In this document: one piece after another, positions 11,701-24,007 of the stretch
Layout of the letters: each line of letters starts with the position of its first letter
Position numbering within the stretch: the first letter of the stretch is position 1
Notes under the pieces: model-generated
What the model was told of the DNA's origin: nothing
Database searches by the model: none
Seen by the model: only the letters and a program-made list of their open reading frames with translations
Assembly (NCBI GenBank): GCA_002102555.1
Contig: MCFL01000077.1
Location: 46,928-110,927, forward strand
Length of the DNA: 64,000 nucleotides
Direction: 5' to 3'
DNA from: Catenaria anguillulae PL171
Lineage: Eukaryota > Blastocladiomycota > Blastocladiomycetes > Blastocladiales > Catenariaceae
Made by a program: the position numbers and the translations under genes

Positions 11701-14700
11701 TCAATAGCAACAGCTTGAGCTGAATGTTGCAACTCGACCTCTTGTTCAGCCGCCTGAACTGGTGCCGATTCCTCGGACGTGGCCACATCGGCCGCTTGCT
11801 CTTGCAACGGGTGAACGACCGTTTCGGATGCAACGTGAGCAAGAACGACACTGGATTCCTCTGCGTCGACATTGAACGTTTCGAGGACTTGTGTTTGTTC
11901 TTGCACGTTGAGTTCAGCCACAAGAACGCTCTCCGCCGCGGAAACGGCGTCGTGTTCGGCGTTAGCAACAAGCGTGGACGACTCTTGGACAATTTGGGAC
12001 GTGGTGAAAAGCTCGCCCGCTTGGTTGCAGACCTCGGCTTGTTGGGACAGCGACGTGGTGATGGTCGATGAGTTGGCGAGTTCGAGTGTTTGATCTTGCA
12101 GCACCACCTCCTCGGTCACAACCTGAACCTCTTGCGACACCCCTTGAATCTCCTCGCGGATGACAGAAATCACTTCAGACGAGCCCTGGACAACAGCATC
12201 GGCACCGTCAATGCTAACGGTTTGCGAGGCGGCGATGATGGTGACTTGATCGTCGGCAACGTCCAAGCCGGATGTCTGGATGTTTGAAGAATGGGTCGCC
12301 TCCTCGGCAACGGCAACAGAAGACGGCGGCAAGACCTGGGCTTCCTCGCTAGCGCCGTCTAACGAGAGCGGAACAACGTCCACAACAATGGCCGGCTCGG
12401 TTATGAAGCCCACACTTGGACTCTGCTCCACTTCGATTTGAGAAACAGCGACGCGATCTGCTACCTCGATGGATTGATCCTGCATGATTGCGGTGGGCCT
12501 TTCTTGCTCGATGAGAGTGTGGTGAACTTCGGCTTCGACAATGGAAACGGTCGCGGACGAGGTAACAACCACCTCTTGCGATTGGGCCACGTCAACGTGA
12601 GCCTCCACATGCTCGAGGGAGACGGATGAAGTGCTGGACATGACAACGTGCTCTTCCTCGGCGCGGATGTGCTCTTGAGCTTGACTGGTCGCCTCCTCGG
12701 TCAGCGACTCGGCCGTGGCAGTTCTAGATGCCTGCTCCATACATGTCTCCCGCTCCACGACAACATCGTCCTCAAGGAGGGACTCGTCATGCGCCACCGG
12801 CTCTGGGACGGCAGCCTGAGGCTCGCTCTTGTCGATGGTAGTGAGGATGTGTGTCTCAACGGAGATGGAAGATGAGTCAGACACGACGACTTGCTCCTGC
12901 TCGGCGAATTGCTCGTCTTGGGTTTGAGCGACAACTGCAGACGCGAGAGTAATCGCGTCGTTCGGCTCGTGGCTGCCGAGAACATCGCACTCCCCCTCGT
13001 TGACTACAGTTTGAACTTGCACTTGCTCAACCGTGACGGTACTGGCCTCGTTCGCGACGGCCTGTGTCTCGACAACAACGACATTGAGCGATTCTTCGGT
13101 GGTCAAAGTGACTTGCTCTGGTTCGGCAACCGTCTCGACTTGAGCTTGGGCAAGCTCTTCAGAGTTGAAGGCAATGGAGCCACTTGGCGCGTGCTCGCGC
13201 TCGGTGCCGCAGAGTTCCGCGACGGCAATCTCGGTTTGCGCTTGCGACTGCTCGCTGGTGATGGCACTGGCCTCGACGACAAGTACTTGGACGGCATCTG
13301 CGCCGTCGTCTTTAATGGGCTCGACCACGTCTTCAGCAGACGCAGCGACAACGACCGTGACCTCCTCAGCAGGCTCGTGTGCAGCCGCTTGTCCCAATTC
13401 GCGCGCATTCGCGACCACCACAATCTCCTCTGCCTTGGCAAGATCCTTGGAAGCCTCGGTTTGAGGTGCCTCCTCGTGACGCATTTCAACGGCAACAGCA
13501 ACAGCAACGGCCTCGACCTCCTCCTTATCATGGTCGGCACCAACTCTTGCTCAACGTCGCGCACAGTGACGACCTGTTCCTCCTTCGACTTGATGTGAAT
13601 CTCGGCGTGCGATAGCTCCTCATGACGGACATCAACGGCAGCGGCGGCAGCGAGCGCGCCCGACTGGACAACGATGCGCAGCTCGTCACGCTCAGCCTGA
13701 ACAAGCGTGAGTTCGTGCTTGACTTGAACCAACTCCTCCTGCAAGGACGAGACGCGCAAAGCCCATTCTTTGTCGCGGCGCCACGACGACTCGCACCACT
13801 CGTTGTGGGCCGTGCACAGGGCCGCAACGGATTCGGCGCGCAAAACTTGGACCTGGTGGTCATGATCACGGGTCGACACGGCCAGCTCGGCAGTCAACTT
13901 GCCGACTTGGGCTTGCAATCCGTCAATGGTGATTTGCAGTTCCTCAACGCGGGAAATGGTAGATCCGCCCGTCGACGACGACACTTGGGATTGATACGTG
14001 GCGAGCTGACTGACGAGGTCAAAGTTGGTGGCTTGCAACTCTTGCAGGCGGGCTTCGGATGCTTGCGATTCCGATTGAAGCGCGGCCAAAGCCTCGTTCA
14101 GGTCGTTGATCTTGCATTCAAGGACTGACTTGGCGCTTTCGAGACCAGTAACGAGATCGCGAAGGGTAGTGGCCTCAGCCGTGAACTTTTGGACTTCAGC
14201 CGAGTGCGATTCGGTGAGAACATGGTACTCGCGAGCGAAGCGGGCCGACATTTCGGCCACTTCGGCGGCATTCATGGATTGAGCGGCTTCGAGTTCCTTT
14301 TTCAACGCTTGCAGGTTGGCCTCAAGGGCATCGTGCTCCAGGAGCGTACACTACGATTGACGTTCCGGCAGGAAAAAAAAAGGTAAGTAAAAAATGTCTG
14401 CTGGGCAGCAGCAGGCCGACGGCAAGGGTCATACTACGCACCTCCTTGTCATGCTTGACATTGTTGGACACTGGGCATAGTCAGCAATCTTGACTTCCAA
14501 CTCGGCCGTGCGAGCCATCGACTCTGACAAGGCAGCTTGCACTTGCTCCAGGGCGATAGCCGACATGGCCGCGGCCGTCTTGAGAGCCTCCAGTTCGGCT
14601 GCATGCTTTTCCTCCAAGGCGGCAATCTGCTTGGCGTGCTCGCGCTTGAGCTCGTCGAGTTTGTCGGAATCGTCGCCTTCATTGGCGGCCTTCAACGAAA

Positions 14701-15543
14701 CAAGGCATGCGTTGAGCTCGCCACCAAGCTTTTCCTCGAGCGAGGCAAGCTCGTCCTGGTGGGCCTTGACAAGAGCGTCACGGGTTGAACGTGTTGGGCG
14801 AGCAAGGTTTGCGTGAGCTCCTCCATTTCGTGTTCGTGTTGCTGGCGGAGCTCTTCGAGGTCCACGGACACCTCCGACGGCGACGATTCGCGGACAACGG
14901 GCTCGACAACCGCGGCGGCTTCGACAGCAGGTGCCGGCAAGTCTGCCACGGGCTCCTGGCCTTCCGCGCCAGACGCGGCGGTATCAGTTTCGTGCTGGGG
15001 TTCTTGAACATTGACGAGGCGTTGGCGCAGCTCCTCATTCTAAAACATTACAAGTTGCAAGTCAGTAAGTGACGAAAAGGATTGCATTCTGTGCGAAACG
15101 TGAACGTGGTCTCACCTCAGCCTTGAGCTTTTCGATTGCCTTCTTCAACTCTTCATTCTCGGCCAATGCAGCGACGGACGACTCGGACGCCACCGAGGAG
15201 GCCGTCTTACGGGCCGTGACAACCGAGCGGCGGACGGTCGGCGAGGACGCGGAAGACCCAGCAGTGGAACCAGTCGACTTGATGGGCGTCGTTTTGCCGG
15301 CGGACAAACGGGAGACAGACGCAGCCGTCGGCTTCAAGTAGGACGCTTCACGCGTCCCGTGACTGATGGTCGTCTTGCTGGTCACAACGGGCGAGGTTGA
15401 GGCACTCGACGATGTGCGGCGGGCAGCGATCGGCGTCGATGGGGCCGACTTGAAACGGACGTGCGGCGAACATTGGGACTGACACTCGGGGTGCTGGCGT
15501 CGTCCGCCGGCCTCGTCGAGGCTGGATGGTTTGTAGATGACAT
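2718..15543 (-). CDS. Very large modular V/E-rich protein: coiled coil, repeated exon modules, duplicated helical domain
   Basis: Seventeen inferred exons, about 3,870 aa. Exon 1 (15543-15116) is Ser/Thr-rich, then begins a coil. Exon 2 (15039-14442) and the start of exon 3 (14351-10502) encode a long coiled coil rich in LEE, KxEL and heptad leucines. The rest of exon 3 is about 1,000 residues of acidic V/E/A/S/Q-rich sequence. Small exons follow at 10429-10316, 10250-9678, 9608-9357, 9289-9083, 9001-8903, 8823-8580, 8514-8221, 8138-7905, 7836-7609, 7535-7300, 7222-6992 and 6915-6479. Exon 16 (6409-3598) holds a tandemly duplicated helical domain and more V/E-rich sequence. The last exon (3506-2718) ends in a basic tail, KRKSGFFQRMFGSK. 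Splice sites are mostly GTAC/GTATG to CAG. Several single-base frame breaks (near 14480, 14765, 13546, 5477 and in exon 1) look like lost bases. No family recognised; it could be two genes, but I see no internal stop-plus-start boundary. Confidence 0.6.
4660..5890 (-). repeat. Tandem duplication of a ~200-residue helical domain inside the large gene
   Basis: Two copies share one pattern. Copy 1 ends with YDQFLRHAIMI, DGAMELF, QWQEYRAF and GAVVSMLP. Copy 2 has YHCLIRDAILI, DGKVDIV, QWEAFML and GRVLSLLP at matching spacing. Upstream of these anchors each copy has long amphipathic stretches. Copy 1 crosses a single-base break near 5477, and the copy 2 alignment supports reading through it as a lost base. 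No known family recognised. Confidence 0.6.
6479..10250 (-). repeat. Array of exon-encoded modules with a Gly/Ala/Val-rich hydrophobic segment
   Basis: Ten consecutive exons. Their lengths run 573, 252, 207, 99, 244, 294, 234, 228, 236, 231 nt in transcription order, then 437 nt, and the introns between them are 65-82 nt, giving a period near 305 nt over 7.0-8.2 kb. Most exons encode V/E/S-rich sequence, then about 20 hydrophobic small residues, then an acidic stretch often ending in DGM or EGM before the donor. Hydrophobic examples are GVAVAAVGIATSAV, GVAVAGAAVVSTVV, VAMGAGAVAIGAGIAIA, AGVAVSLVAAGGIALA and VIGTVISAVSVSAVA; a related GSVVGAGIAAAVAS sits at the end of exon 3. Exon duplication is the simplest origin. 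Confidence 0.65.
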
Positions 15544-17198
15544 GATGGTGTGTTTGGGTGTACTTGCAGTTGAATGCGGGTGACGCTGGTGTACGCTCTA
15601 TGGTGCGGCTGTCCAACGGGTATGATTTGTGTGTGCAATAGGATGTACAGTTATGTACATGAATGTTACATGCGTTCAAAGAGGAGGCACCGCCGCACTT
15701 CTTGTGGCCGGACACTCCGGTCGGCGGAGACCGATACGGCGGCCGATACACTCAATGCCGTTGTTGGGGCAGATTGAGTCAGTTGCTCGGTCCGTGCCAT
15801 GTTGCGATGGCGAAGGCAACGGTGGCGTTTGTTGTTCGCCCTGCATGAACCGTTTCCGGTGTTGGACCCGCATCTTGGGTTTGCAGGTTTTGCGTTGATT
15901 GGTTGGATTTGGAAATGAGCGGGCGGCTGGGGATGTCTCGCGTGTTTTTGCACACAATGTCTCACTCGTTCCCTACCTCTGCAACCAAAAGGCGAAGATA
16001 CCTCTGCAACCTGATTTAATTGCGTTTCTTTGGTAATAGCAGCCCTTCGAATCCCGAGCTTGAATCACTTCCTCCAAACTCCAGCCGGCTCTCCCGTCAG
16101 ATCCATGGTCATTGCCTCAAAATCATCCTGGCGTCGAGCTTGCCACAAGCACCAGCGCGAACCCCCCCCCCCATGAGATGCGTGTGGGCGGTGGGGAAGG
16201 AAGGACGCTTGGCCAAGAGACTGAAAGTGAGACATCGACTCCTGCCATCAGTTAGAAGCCATGGGCATGATTAAGGACGAGTTCAATCGGACCCAGCCGC
16301 TTTCACATTCGTCTTGACGAACCCTGCAGGCGGAGTCGGCATCAACTTATGACCTCGATTGGTAACCTCAGGACGACTTGCAAGCGATTGCTCTCGCCCA
16401 TCGGATCGGGCAACCCAGACCTGTTCTTGCCTACCAGCTTGCGACCCTGGATTCGGTCGCGAAGCGGACGGTAGAGATCATTGTGCAACTGACGGGCAAT
16501 CAAGCGAAAAGGTAAGACAGTGTCGGATGCAGACATGTTTGAGCGGTTTGGTGAGAGGGCGGTGGTCTGGAAAAATGTCTCGCCACAATCCTTTTCGCAG
16601 TTCTGGGATGAAGAATGGCAAATCTGTGATATTGAATGCAAGCAATACATTCCTGTACTGGGTACATGTCTAACTGCTACTCGACCAGGACATCACCCGC
16701 TTTGGTACTTCGCCTCCAAAACAAAACTTGCCTGATTGCAGCACCCTTTTGGCGTCTGGTAAGGCTCGAGGATGGGCTTTTGGTTCTCTTATGCGTCCGT
16801 TCCAAAGTTCCCAATGGTACTCGACGTCGTTTGTATGGCCCAGAATCTGCACAAATTCTTCGTCTCGACGAGTGATTCGACACATGCGAGACCGTTTTCC
16901 GGATCTATAAAACTATGCTGATGGCTCGGGCTTGTCTGCTGCGATGTTGATGGATAAATGGAAACGAAAAGGCGCTCAAGTTGAGGCAAAGATCATTCGA
17001 CCTTGAATCGTATGACGATTGGTTTCACGCACTTGAGCCATAACACGCATGTCAACACCTTGACTGCAGGGTGGCAGCCCAACAGACCATCGGCATCCAA
17101 AGAGGACAGCTTCATTGCCCATACCTTGCATGTCTATGCATAAACTGGTTTTGATGAAAACTTGTTACATAATACACACGCACTACCCTCCACTAGAC
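15544..17198. other. Intergenic region between the large gene and RAD50
   Basis: This 1.65-kb stretch lies upstream of the large minus-strand gene and downstream of the RAD50 stop. It has short open frames only. The most protein-like is on the minus strand at 16670-16885 (71 codons, with EYHWELWNGRIREPK), with another at 16342-16650. Together they might be exons of a small gene, but I recognise no domain and cannot place a start. Confidence 0.35.
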
Positions 17199-20100
17199 TC
17201 AACGAGATTTGATGGGCACGCGCTCGATAATCGAGTTTTGGTTTTCGTTCTTGCGAACATTCCAATAATACTCCCCGTCTTGATCTTGACCCAACATTTG
17301 CAAGAAATGCTCATCGTGCGTAATCACGACGAGCTGAAAGTTGACTTGCTTCTTGCGGTTAGAAAGGATCGTTCCAAGGGAGCTGGCAAGCGCAAGAGCG
17401 TTCTCTGCGTCGAGGTTTTGCGTTGGCTCATCCAAAACTGCGCGATACAAGGTGTTAGGAATGAAGTGGAGTTTGGGCCGTTAAAAAAAAGTCCAAAACG
17501 AAATTCAGAGACGCGAAATGTGTCGCAACAAACGTACCAAAAACGCCGCAGCTGATGCAGAAACACTCGGCCAGAGCGAGGCGGATGATGATGGACGCGA
17601 GCATCTTTTGGCCGGCCGAGCAACGGCCACGCATGTCGAGTTCCGTGTCACCTTTGATCATGACGACTCGATACGTGTAGTTGCTTTTGCCCTTAGACTC
17701 CTTGTCAGCACGCACTTCTATGGTGTCAATGTCGGTTCCTCGGTACGTGTTGACCCATAGCTCGCGGATAACTTGGTTAAGTTCCTCCATCTTGATTTCG
17801 TGGAATTTCATGATTGCTCTACATAGTCCAAGGCATTGGCACGCGCAGATGAGGAAGTGTGTCACGGAATCGAAATGGCGGGCAGGAATGGCGTACGTGT
17901 CAACCGCCTTGGCATATGTCTCCAAATCCTGTACAATCAACTCGTTGACCTTGACCTTGACACGCCATTCGACATAATCCTTTTGGGCGTTACGCAATTC
18001 GCCATCCAACTCTTCATCCATCTCGTGCACACGCTGCTCCCAAGCCGCACGCTCACCTTGTAGGGTATGGGTCTCGGCGAGCATGTCTTGTTGCTTGGCA
18101 TTAAGACGTCGAACCTCGGCCGAGTATGACTGTTGCTGATGCTCATTGATTTCTTGCTGCAGTTGGGTCATGTTGACCGTCACTTCAGCAACCTGCCGCT
18201 CGAGGGAGCGGTACTTGATGTTGTCCTTAACGTTGCGGTGGTGCAGATCGAGTTGGCGCGTAGCCTCGTGCACTGTTGCCAGAAATTAGCGTGTCCGTCA
18301 GTTATTGAGCCAGCTGTGGCATCACGGAGCGAAACGTACAGGCACTGAGGCGTTCATTGATCTCTTCCATGCCACGTGCAATGTCGGCCTTCTGGGCATC
18401 AAGTGCTGAAATCTCGGACTGAACTCGATCCCGAGAAGAGACCAAGTTGAGGCGCTCGAGGTCGAGTAGCTGGCGTTCCACGGAAGTGATTGCGTGCACC
18501 TGAGTCCGCAATTGATCGACCCGAGCCGCCTCTGCAGCAATATCTTGCTGGTCTTGAGCGGTGTCGTGCGCCAGCTTTCGTTCCAGCGCCTCGCATTCCC
18601 GCCTCGCCTTGAGCCAATCCTTGTCCAATGCTTCGATGCGTTGTTTGTCATTGGCCATGGAAGCCTCGAGATCGGCCACCCCGGTCTTGATGATATCATA
18701 CTGCGCCAAAAGACCTTGCTTTTCGGCAAGCAACTGCTGGTTGTTGTTGACAGCCTGCTGAAGCCGCGACACGTCGTTGCGAAGCAAAGTGGTCTTGTTG
18801 TACTCGTCGTCGTGCTCCTTGTTGAGGGCCGAACGTTGATCGGCCAATGCCTGCAGCTCGCGCTGTACTTGCTCGAGCGACTTGGTGGTTTGCGAATACG
18901 ATGCCTCGGAACGCAGCATATCTGTGTCGCGCTTGAGTGTTTCACGCTCTTGATGGACACGAACCAAATCGTTTGAGCGGGAGAGCGCAATTTCAAGGGC
19001 GGCAATGTCGCGCTTGGTTGCGTCGAGCTCGGCTTGGGTCGAGGCGGCAGATTCCGTGACTTGCTCGAGTTGACGCCCAAGTCCTTCGATACCGTTGATT
19101 GGGTCGTCAAGGGCGGCGAGACGAGTGCGAAGTTGGGCGAGCTGGGCTTCAAGTGGCTTGCCTTGCTCCAAATGTCTGAGCTGCCGTTGACCAGCCTCGA
19201 TGCCGCGCCTGTACTCGTCCATCCGCTCGGGCAACGACGCCAACTCGGCCAAGCAACGCGTCCGAATATCCTCCAACTCTTGCGCGCTCTCCAACCCTTT
19301 GTGACAGAACGCACAGTACCCTTCCGCCTCCGTCTTTCCGACAAGGAGCTCGAACACTCGGTCAAGCGACTGTGCGAGGGACAACTCGTTGCGATACTCT
19401 TGGACTTCCTCTTGCGCACGGGTAATGAGGGCGTCCAGAGATTCGCCAGCTGTTCCTGTCGACGTGAACATGGCGAGGTTGCGGCTGACTTCGCGTGCAT
19501 CGGATTCGAGGTTGGCCTTATCGGACATCATCATTTGCTGGCGAGCTTCCAACGAGTGCTTTTCGCGCGTGTAAACGGCGAGCTTTTCTTCCAACGAAGT
19601 GCGGTTGAGACGCTTGGCATTGAGATTGGCGTTTGTCAAAGTTTGAACTTGAACGGGTGTCTCGAGATCTCGGTTTGGCACGGGGCGGTTGTTGTCGGTA
19701 CAGGCCTTGATGATGGCCTCCCACGCACGATCCAGCGCACTTTCCTTGGCCTTCAAATCTTGCTCGCGGGCGTCAAGGCGGGCCCGTAGGTCCGAGTCGC
19801 GCGAGATTTGGCCCAGCTCGTCATTGAGCGCGCGAGACTTGCCTTCAATGTGATCGAGTTGTTCCCGCAGAGTGGCTGCCCGACTCTCGCCCAACATCTT
19901 GCGAAGTTCGTCCTGCTTGGCAGTCAACTGCTCTGTCAGCTCTTGGGCACGGTTCGTCGCGGCAGCGAGCTCCGTCTGCGCTCGAGCAGCTTGGTCAAGT
20001 TGATTGCGCTTTTGCAAGAGAATCTGTTGGTTTTGGACGACTTGCTCGCGAGCTTCGGCTTGCCGCGTTTTGAAGGCACCTGCTTGGGCGCGCAGCTCTG

Positions 20101-21633
20101 AAATGGCGCCTTGAAGCCGCGCTTGAGCGTCGGTCCGCTCCTTGCGCAGCATTTCGAGGCGATTTTCGTGCTCGAGCAACGCATTGTTGAAGACAGACAT
20201 GCATTGGTCGATGTGAGGCACGACAGGTAGTTTGAGATGCTCCACGAGCGCGGTCGACAAGGCAAGACTTTCGCTTTGAAGCTGGTGCTGCCGCTCGACT
20301 TGGCCCTGAATCCGCCCTAGGTGACCGTGCTTGCTCGACAGCTCGGCCGAAACAAAACTCTCCTGCTTACCCAATTCGGCCAGGCGACCCTTGAGATTGG
20401 CCTCGTTCTGCTTTTCCTCATCCAACTTGCGCACGTAATCCGCCAACGCATCCTGCAAATCCTCATCCGAAGTTTCGGAATCTTTGAACAAGAAGATTTG
20501 CTTTCGCAGCTCCTGCATCTGCTCCTGGTATCCCTTCTTGCGCTCATTCAGGTTGCCCAAACGGTCGTGCATGTTTTGCCCCTGGGCAACAAACTTGAGC
20601 AAGCCTTGCAACCGCTCCGCATTGGCAGAGATTTCGGCATCCAACGTCTCGATCCGTGCAGCATGGGCTGCAATCTTGTTGAGGAGTGTGGCGCGAGTGG
20701 CGGTGAGCTGAAGACTGCGGTTACGCCGCTCGGTGTAGCGCTCGAGGTGGGCCTTGTCAGACGTGAGTTGAGCGTCACGGGATTTGCGTTGGGAGCGCAG
20801 TCTTCGACCGCTTTGGTCCAACGGGTGCTGGCAAAAATGTCGTCAAACTTGTCCTTGAGGACCTTGGGTTCCGCGAGCGGCCTGCAAAAGGGGTTTGAAG
20901 AAGAATCCTGGCGATAGCGTATCGAATCACAGTAAACACAAGTTGCTGAAAGGGAGCCGAACCAGGTAGACTCTTCCTGATGCACGAAGATGACATTTTC
21001 GAGAACGGCTTTGCTAACGCCAAGGTGAATTGGGATTTCAGCGTCGAGTTCAGCGCACTTGGTCGAGATGCTGACACGCTACAAGAACATACACGGCAGC
21101 CAGGCAACTGTCAGCAATGTGCGTGCGAGACACAGGGTGTCGATTTGCGTTCACGAAGGAAAAAAAAAACATAGAGTACGCACGTTTCCTTTCTCGTCAT
21201 TGGTCTCCAATACCGACTCGATGGTCTTGAGACTCATGGTTTTCCTGTTTTGTGTGAGCTGCAGCGAGCGAGTGCACACCATCACTTTGCCGTTGATGTT
21301 GCGGAACTTGAGCTTGACTTGCGCCTTTGTCTCGACCTCCCCGTGATCTTTGGGTCGTTGACAAAGGCGCCGCCCTTGCTGTTGGGCGGCATAGTTCCGG
21401 TCGTGGCTACTTGAGGCATTCGATGATGGTGGTTTTTCCGCATCCACTGGACGATTGTGGACAATAAGGGATTTTGGTGAGCAAAGAAGCAGGATATCTC
21501 CCACGGGAAGGCTTAGAGCAACACACTTGGCACCAAGAATCAAGGTCAACGGCGTGTAAAGCTCAATGACGTTGGCCGAGTCTGGGCTGAAGGACCGGAT
21601 ACCGCGGATCAGGAGCTTGTCAATTGTGGCCAT
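17199..21633 (-). CDS. RAD50: DNA repair ATPase Rad50
   Basis: SMC-like subunit of the MRN/MRX complex, which tethers and processes DNA double-strand breaks and telomeres in the nucleus. Seven exons: 21633-21527, 21446-21184, 21078-20963, 20881-18340, 18272-17897, 17818-17538, 17437-17199. Exon 1 opens [15 protein letters not shown] and joins to give Walker [14 protein letters not shown]. The HQEESTWPL stretch crosses intron 3. Long coiled coils flank the zinc hook YCAFC near 19310. The signature motif is [12 protein letters not shown] and Walker B with D-loop is LDEPTQNLD, created by splicing intron 6. THDEHFL is near the end. Three frame breaks (about 21413, 21345 and 20800) each restore the family sequence if one base is added, so they are probably consensus errors. 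Intron 5 is 78 nt without a stop. Confidence 0.95.
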
Positions 21634-21980
21634 GGTGGCGGTGTGTGAGGTTGGGTAGTCTCGAGTCAGACGTAAAGTCGAGTCGTTTCAACAGGGGTGG
21701 GGAATGATTTGCATGGACTTTCAATCGATTTTCATGGCAAAATCTTTCGTAGTGGTAGTGGTGGTGTTGCTGTTAACGTTGAATGGTCTGAACTCTACCT
21801 GGTCATGCTGTGATGACTCATCACTGTTACCGGCCAGAGAGACATCGGCCATGTCGTGTAAAATGTGGCTTGCGTAATAAATGGATCAAAATCACGATTC
21901 GAGCAAATTTAACACATGGGAGGATGAGGGACGGGGGAACATCTCACCAAAGCAACCGTGCACACCAGCATTCCTTTCCA
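21634..21980. other. RAD50 upstream region
   Basis: This stretch lies between the RAD50 start and the last plausible exon of the next minus-strand gene. It should carry the RAD50 promoter. I see no convincing TATA box or repeat, only a short TGG-type microsatellite (gtagtggtagtggtggtg) near 21750. Confidence 0.3.
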
Positions 21981-23839
21981 TCATATGCGAATCTGGTCGG
22001 GATCGGTCGGGACTTCACACGAATACAACATGACCGAAGCAGTTGCCGCCCGCAGCTCGCTGTCCCTGCTTGGTCCCACCGCCACCCGCTCCGAGCACTT
22101 GCCATTCACATCTCGCACCCGGACCATGTGCTGATGGACGGGCGGCTCGTCCGACAAATTGTGGATGCTGTGCGAAAAAAAAAACTCGACCTCGCTCCCA
22201 ACCCACTTTCCGGAATACTCAAGAAACTGCAACAGCAATGCCGCAAACCAAACGGATCCACCCTCCAAATGTCACAAAAACGGATTCGCGCCCATGTAAC
22301 ACATGGCAGTGAAATCGTCCGTCAGTGCTGACGCATACGACAACAGCTTGACGTTGGTCAGATCACGCGACTCGACGCAGTTCATCAGTCGGCTTTTGAG
22401 GCCCCCTTCGAAAGCTCGAAGGGGCATGACTTTTAGTATCTCTTGAGCAGACTCCGTGTCGTTGGCCGATGATGGGTCTGTCGCAAACGTGGTATTGATT
22501 CCTGTTGCTGAGATGTGAAACAGCGACATTCATGAGCATTTCCATATTTGCATCAGCAGGCATATGAACGCAAGTTGGATGCTGTGCACTTGCGTACCTG
22601 GCATTTGGGCACCTGCTTGTCGATCGATAGTCGTCTCGTGCGACGCGCCCACCATCCCAACATCTCTGACCGATGCGATACGTTGACGGCGTGCAAAACT
22701 GCTCGCGAAACTGGTAAACTGGCCGACGAGTTCATCTGTCGCACTTTCCTTTCCACTTGGCGGACCCAAATTCGGTTGCTGGTTGGGTGGCGTCCAATGC
22801 GAGCTCGTGTCCGACTGAGTTTCCTCGCGTGGCGACAAAGACCTGAACTCTGAATCCATGTTGGTACGCCTAATTTGCGGTGTCCTAAGCACAACCAACT
22901 TTGAAACAGTCGGCAGCGCAAAACCACAGTCGCCGACGTTGGCTTTATCCGAGTGATTTCAACATCACCGCGTTCGTCAACATTGAATGCGGGAATGAGA
23001 CGGGAAGACGACGATCCGTGTCCCGGGGGCGTGCTGGAAATAATGAATTAGTAATTGAAGCAGTTGTTTGGGACGCAGCAGGGTTGACTATGGGATCACG
23101 CGATGGAAGTTGGTTTGCCGAGAGGAACATGAGATGAAGCAATGCTGCGTTGAGAGCTGTGTCTGGTGTAGGCCCTTGACCAGTGAATCGAAAGGCCTTC
23201 GTTGAGCCAGTGATCAACCAAGCCTTTTCCGTTTTCAGGGGTTTGAAAGTGACGTGTGGGAATGGTGCCTTGAGCTTCTTGAGAGCCACAATAGACCCAT
23301 GCGCGTCAGGCGTCAGCTGAACCCCATTGCGGACCAGATGGGGGGTAGCCTCGGAATAGCGAGCGAATAGCGCATTATTATCGGTAGTGAATGTCTCTGT
23401 ACCTGGAGAATTGGTTCAAATGGTTCAAGTCAATGATCAAGTGCTCGGGATCTGCAGCTGCTGTTGTCATGATAGAGGTTAAGAGTCGGCAGTATCGACG
23501 TGACCCATACGGGGTAGCCATGTACCGTCGGCAACGGACGGGTGGGTCTGGCGGAGCAGCAACGTGCGTGGATATAAGTACATCGGGATCGGCGTCGACG
23601 GGGTCTGCGTTCGACATTTTCGACATGGTAATAGAGTTTTCCCGTGTGCCGGACGAAAAGCCTTGAGCCGCTGCGTGTGCCGCTCCTACCGACAAGGTCG
23701 CTGGCAGCGGTGGCGACAACGAGCCGGACGACGATGACGACGCCGGCACACTCGAGCTCGTGACCTCCGAGCTTTCGGACTCGGATGGCATCGCCATGTG
23801 CACGGGCAGCACGAAAGAGCAGGCAGGTGCTCGAATCAT
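21981..23839 (-). CDS. Hypothetical multi-exon gene, unrecognised
   Basis: A chain of protein-like minus-strand segments. The N-terminal one starts at the ATG at 23839 (MIRAPACSF, then a Ser/Pro-rich region) and runs to LIIDLNHLNQF near 23400. A 1-nt frame break there leads into a segment reaching about 22945, with HVTFKPLKTEKAWLITGS and ALNAALLHLMFLS. More segments lie at 22898-22530 (polar, low complexity) and 22529-22272 (ALTDDFTAMCYMGANPF), and a C-terminal part ends at 21981 (HQHMVRVRDVNGKC). Polypyrimidine-AG acceptors are visible before the last two parts. The middle segment vaguely resembles a double-stranded-RNA-binding fold, but that is not a call. Exon borders are uncertain. It lies head-to-tail with RAD50. 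Confidence 0.4.
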
Positions 23840-23935
23840 CAGGTCGTTGAGCCGCCGGCGACCCAATAATCACACAAAACACAGACTCGAAACAGTCATG
23901 CCCGATTACCGATGCAGCAAAGCAATTTGATCATG

Positions 23936-24007
23936 AACAGGAGTGGGAGTCGAACCCACTGCAGAGCAGCAAATATGCACCTGCGCTACCAGATAGCCCT
24001 GCCCAGG
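23936..24007 (-). other. tRNA-like remnant
   Basis: On the minus strand there is a perfect T-arm (GTGGG TTCGACT CCCAC), a GGTAGCGC D-arm half, normal spacing between them, and a 7-bp acceptor with several wobbles. The anticodon stem does not pair well, so this is probably a decayed tRNA or the head of an old SINE, not a working gene. Confidence 0.35.

Noticed and set aside
12891-14128. Long plus-strand frames opposite exon 3 of the large gene
   Set aside because: Same shadow effect. The minus-strand coiled coil and V/E-rich sequence explain the region.
18302-21633. RAD50 as a pseudogene
   Set aside because: All catalytic motifs and the zinc hook are present, introns are clean, and each break is mended by one base in an otherwise conserved frame, so a consensus error is more likely.
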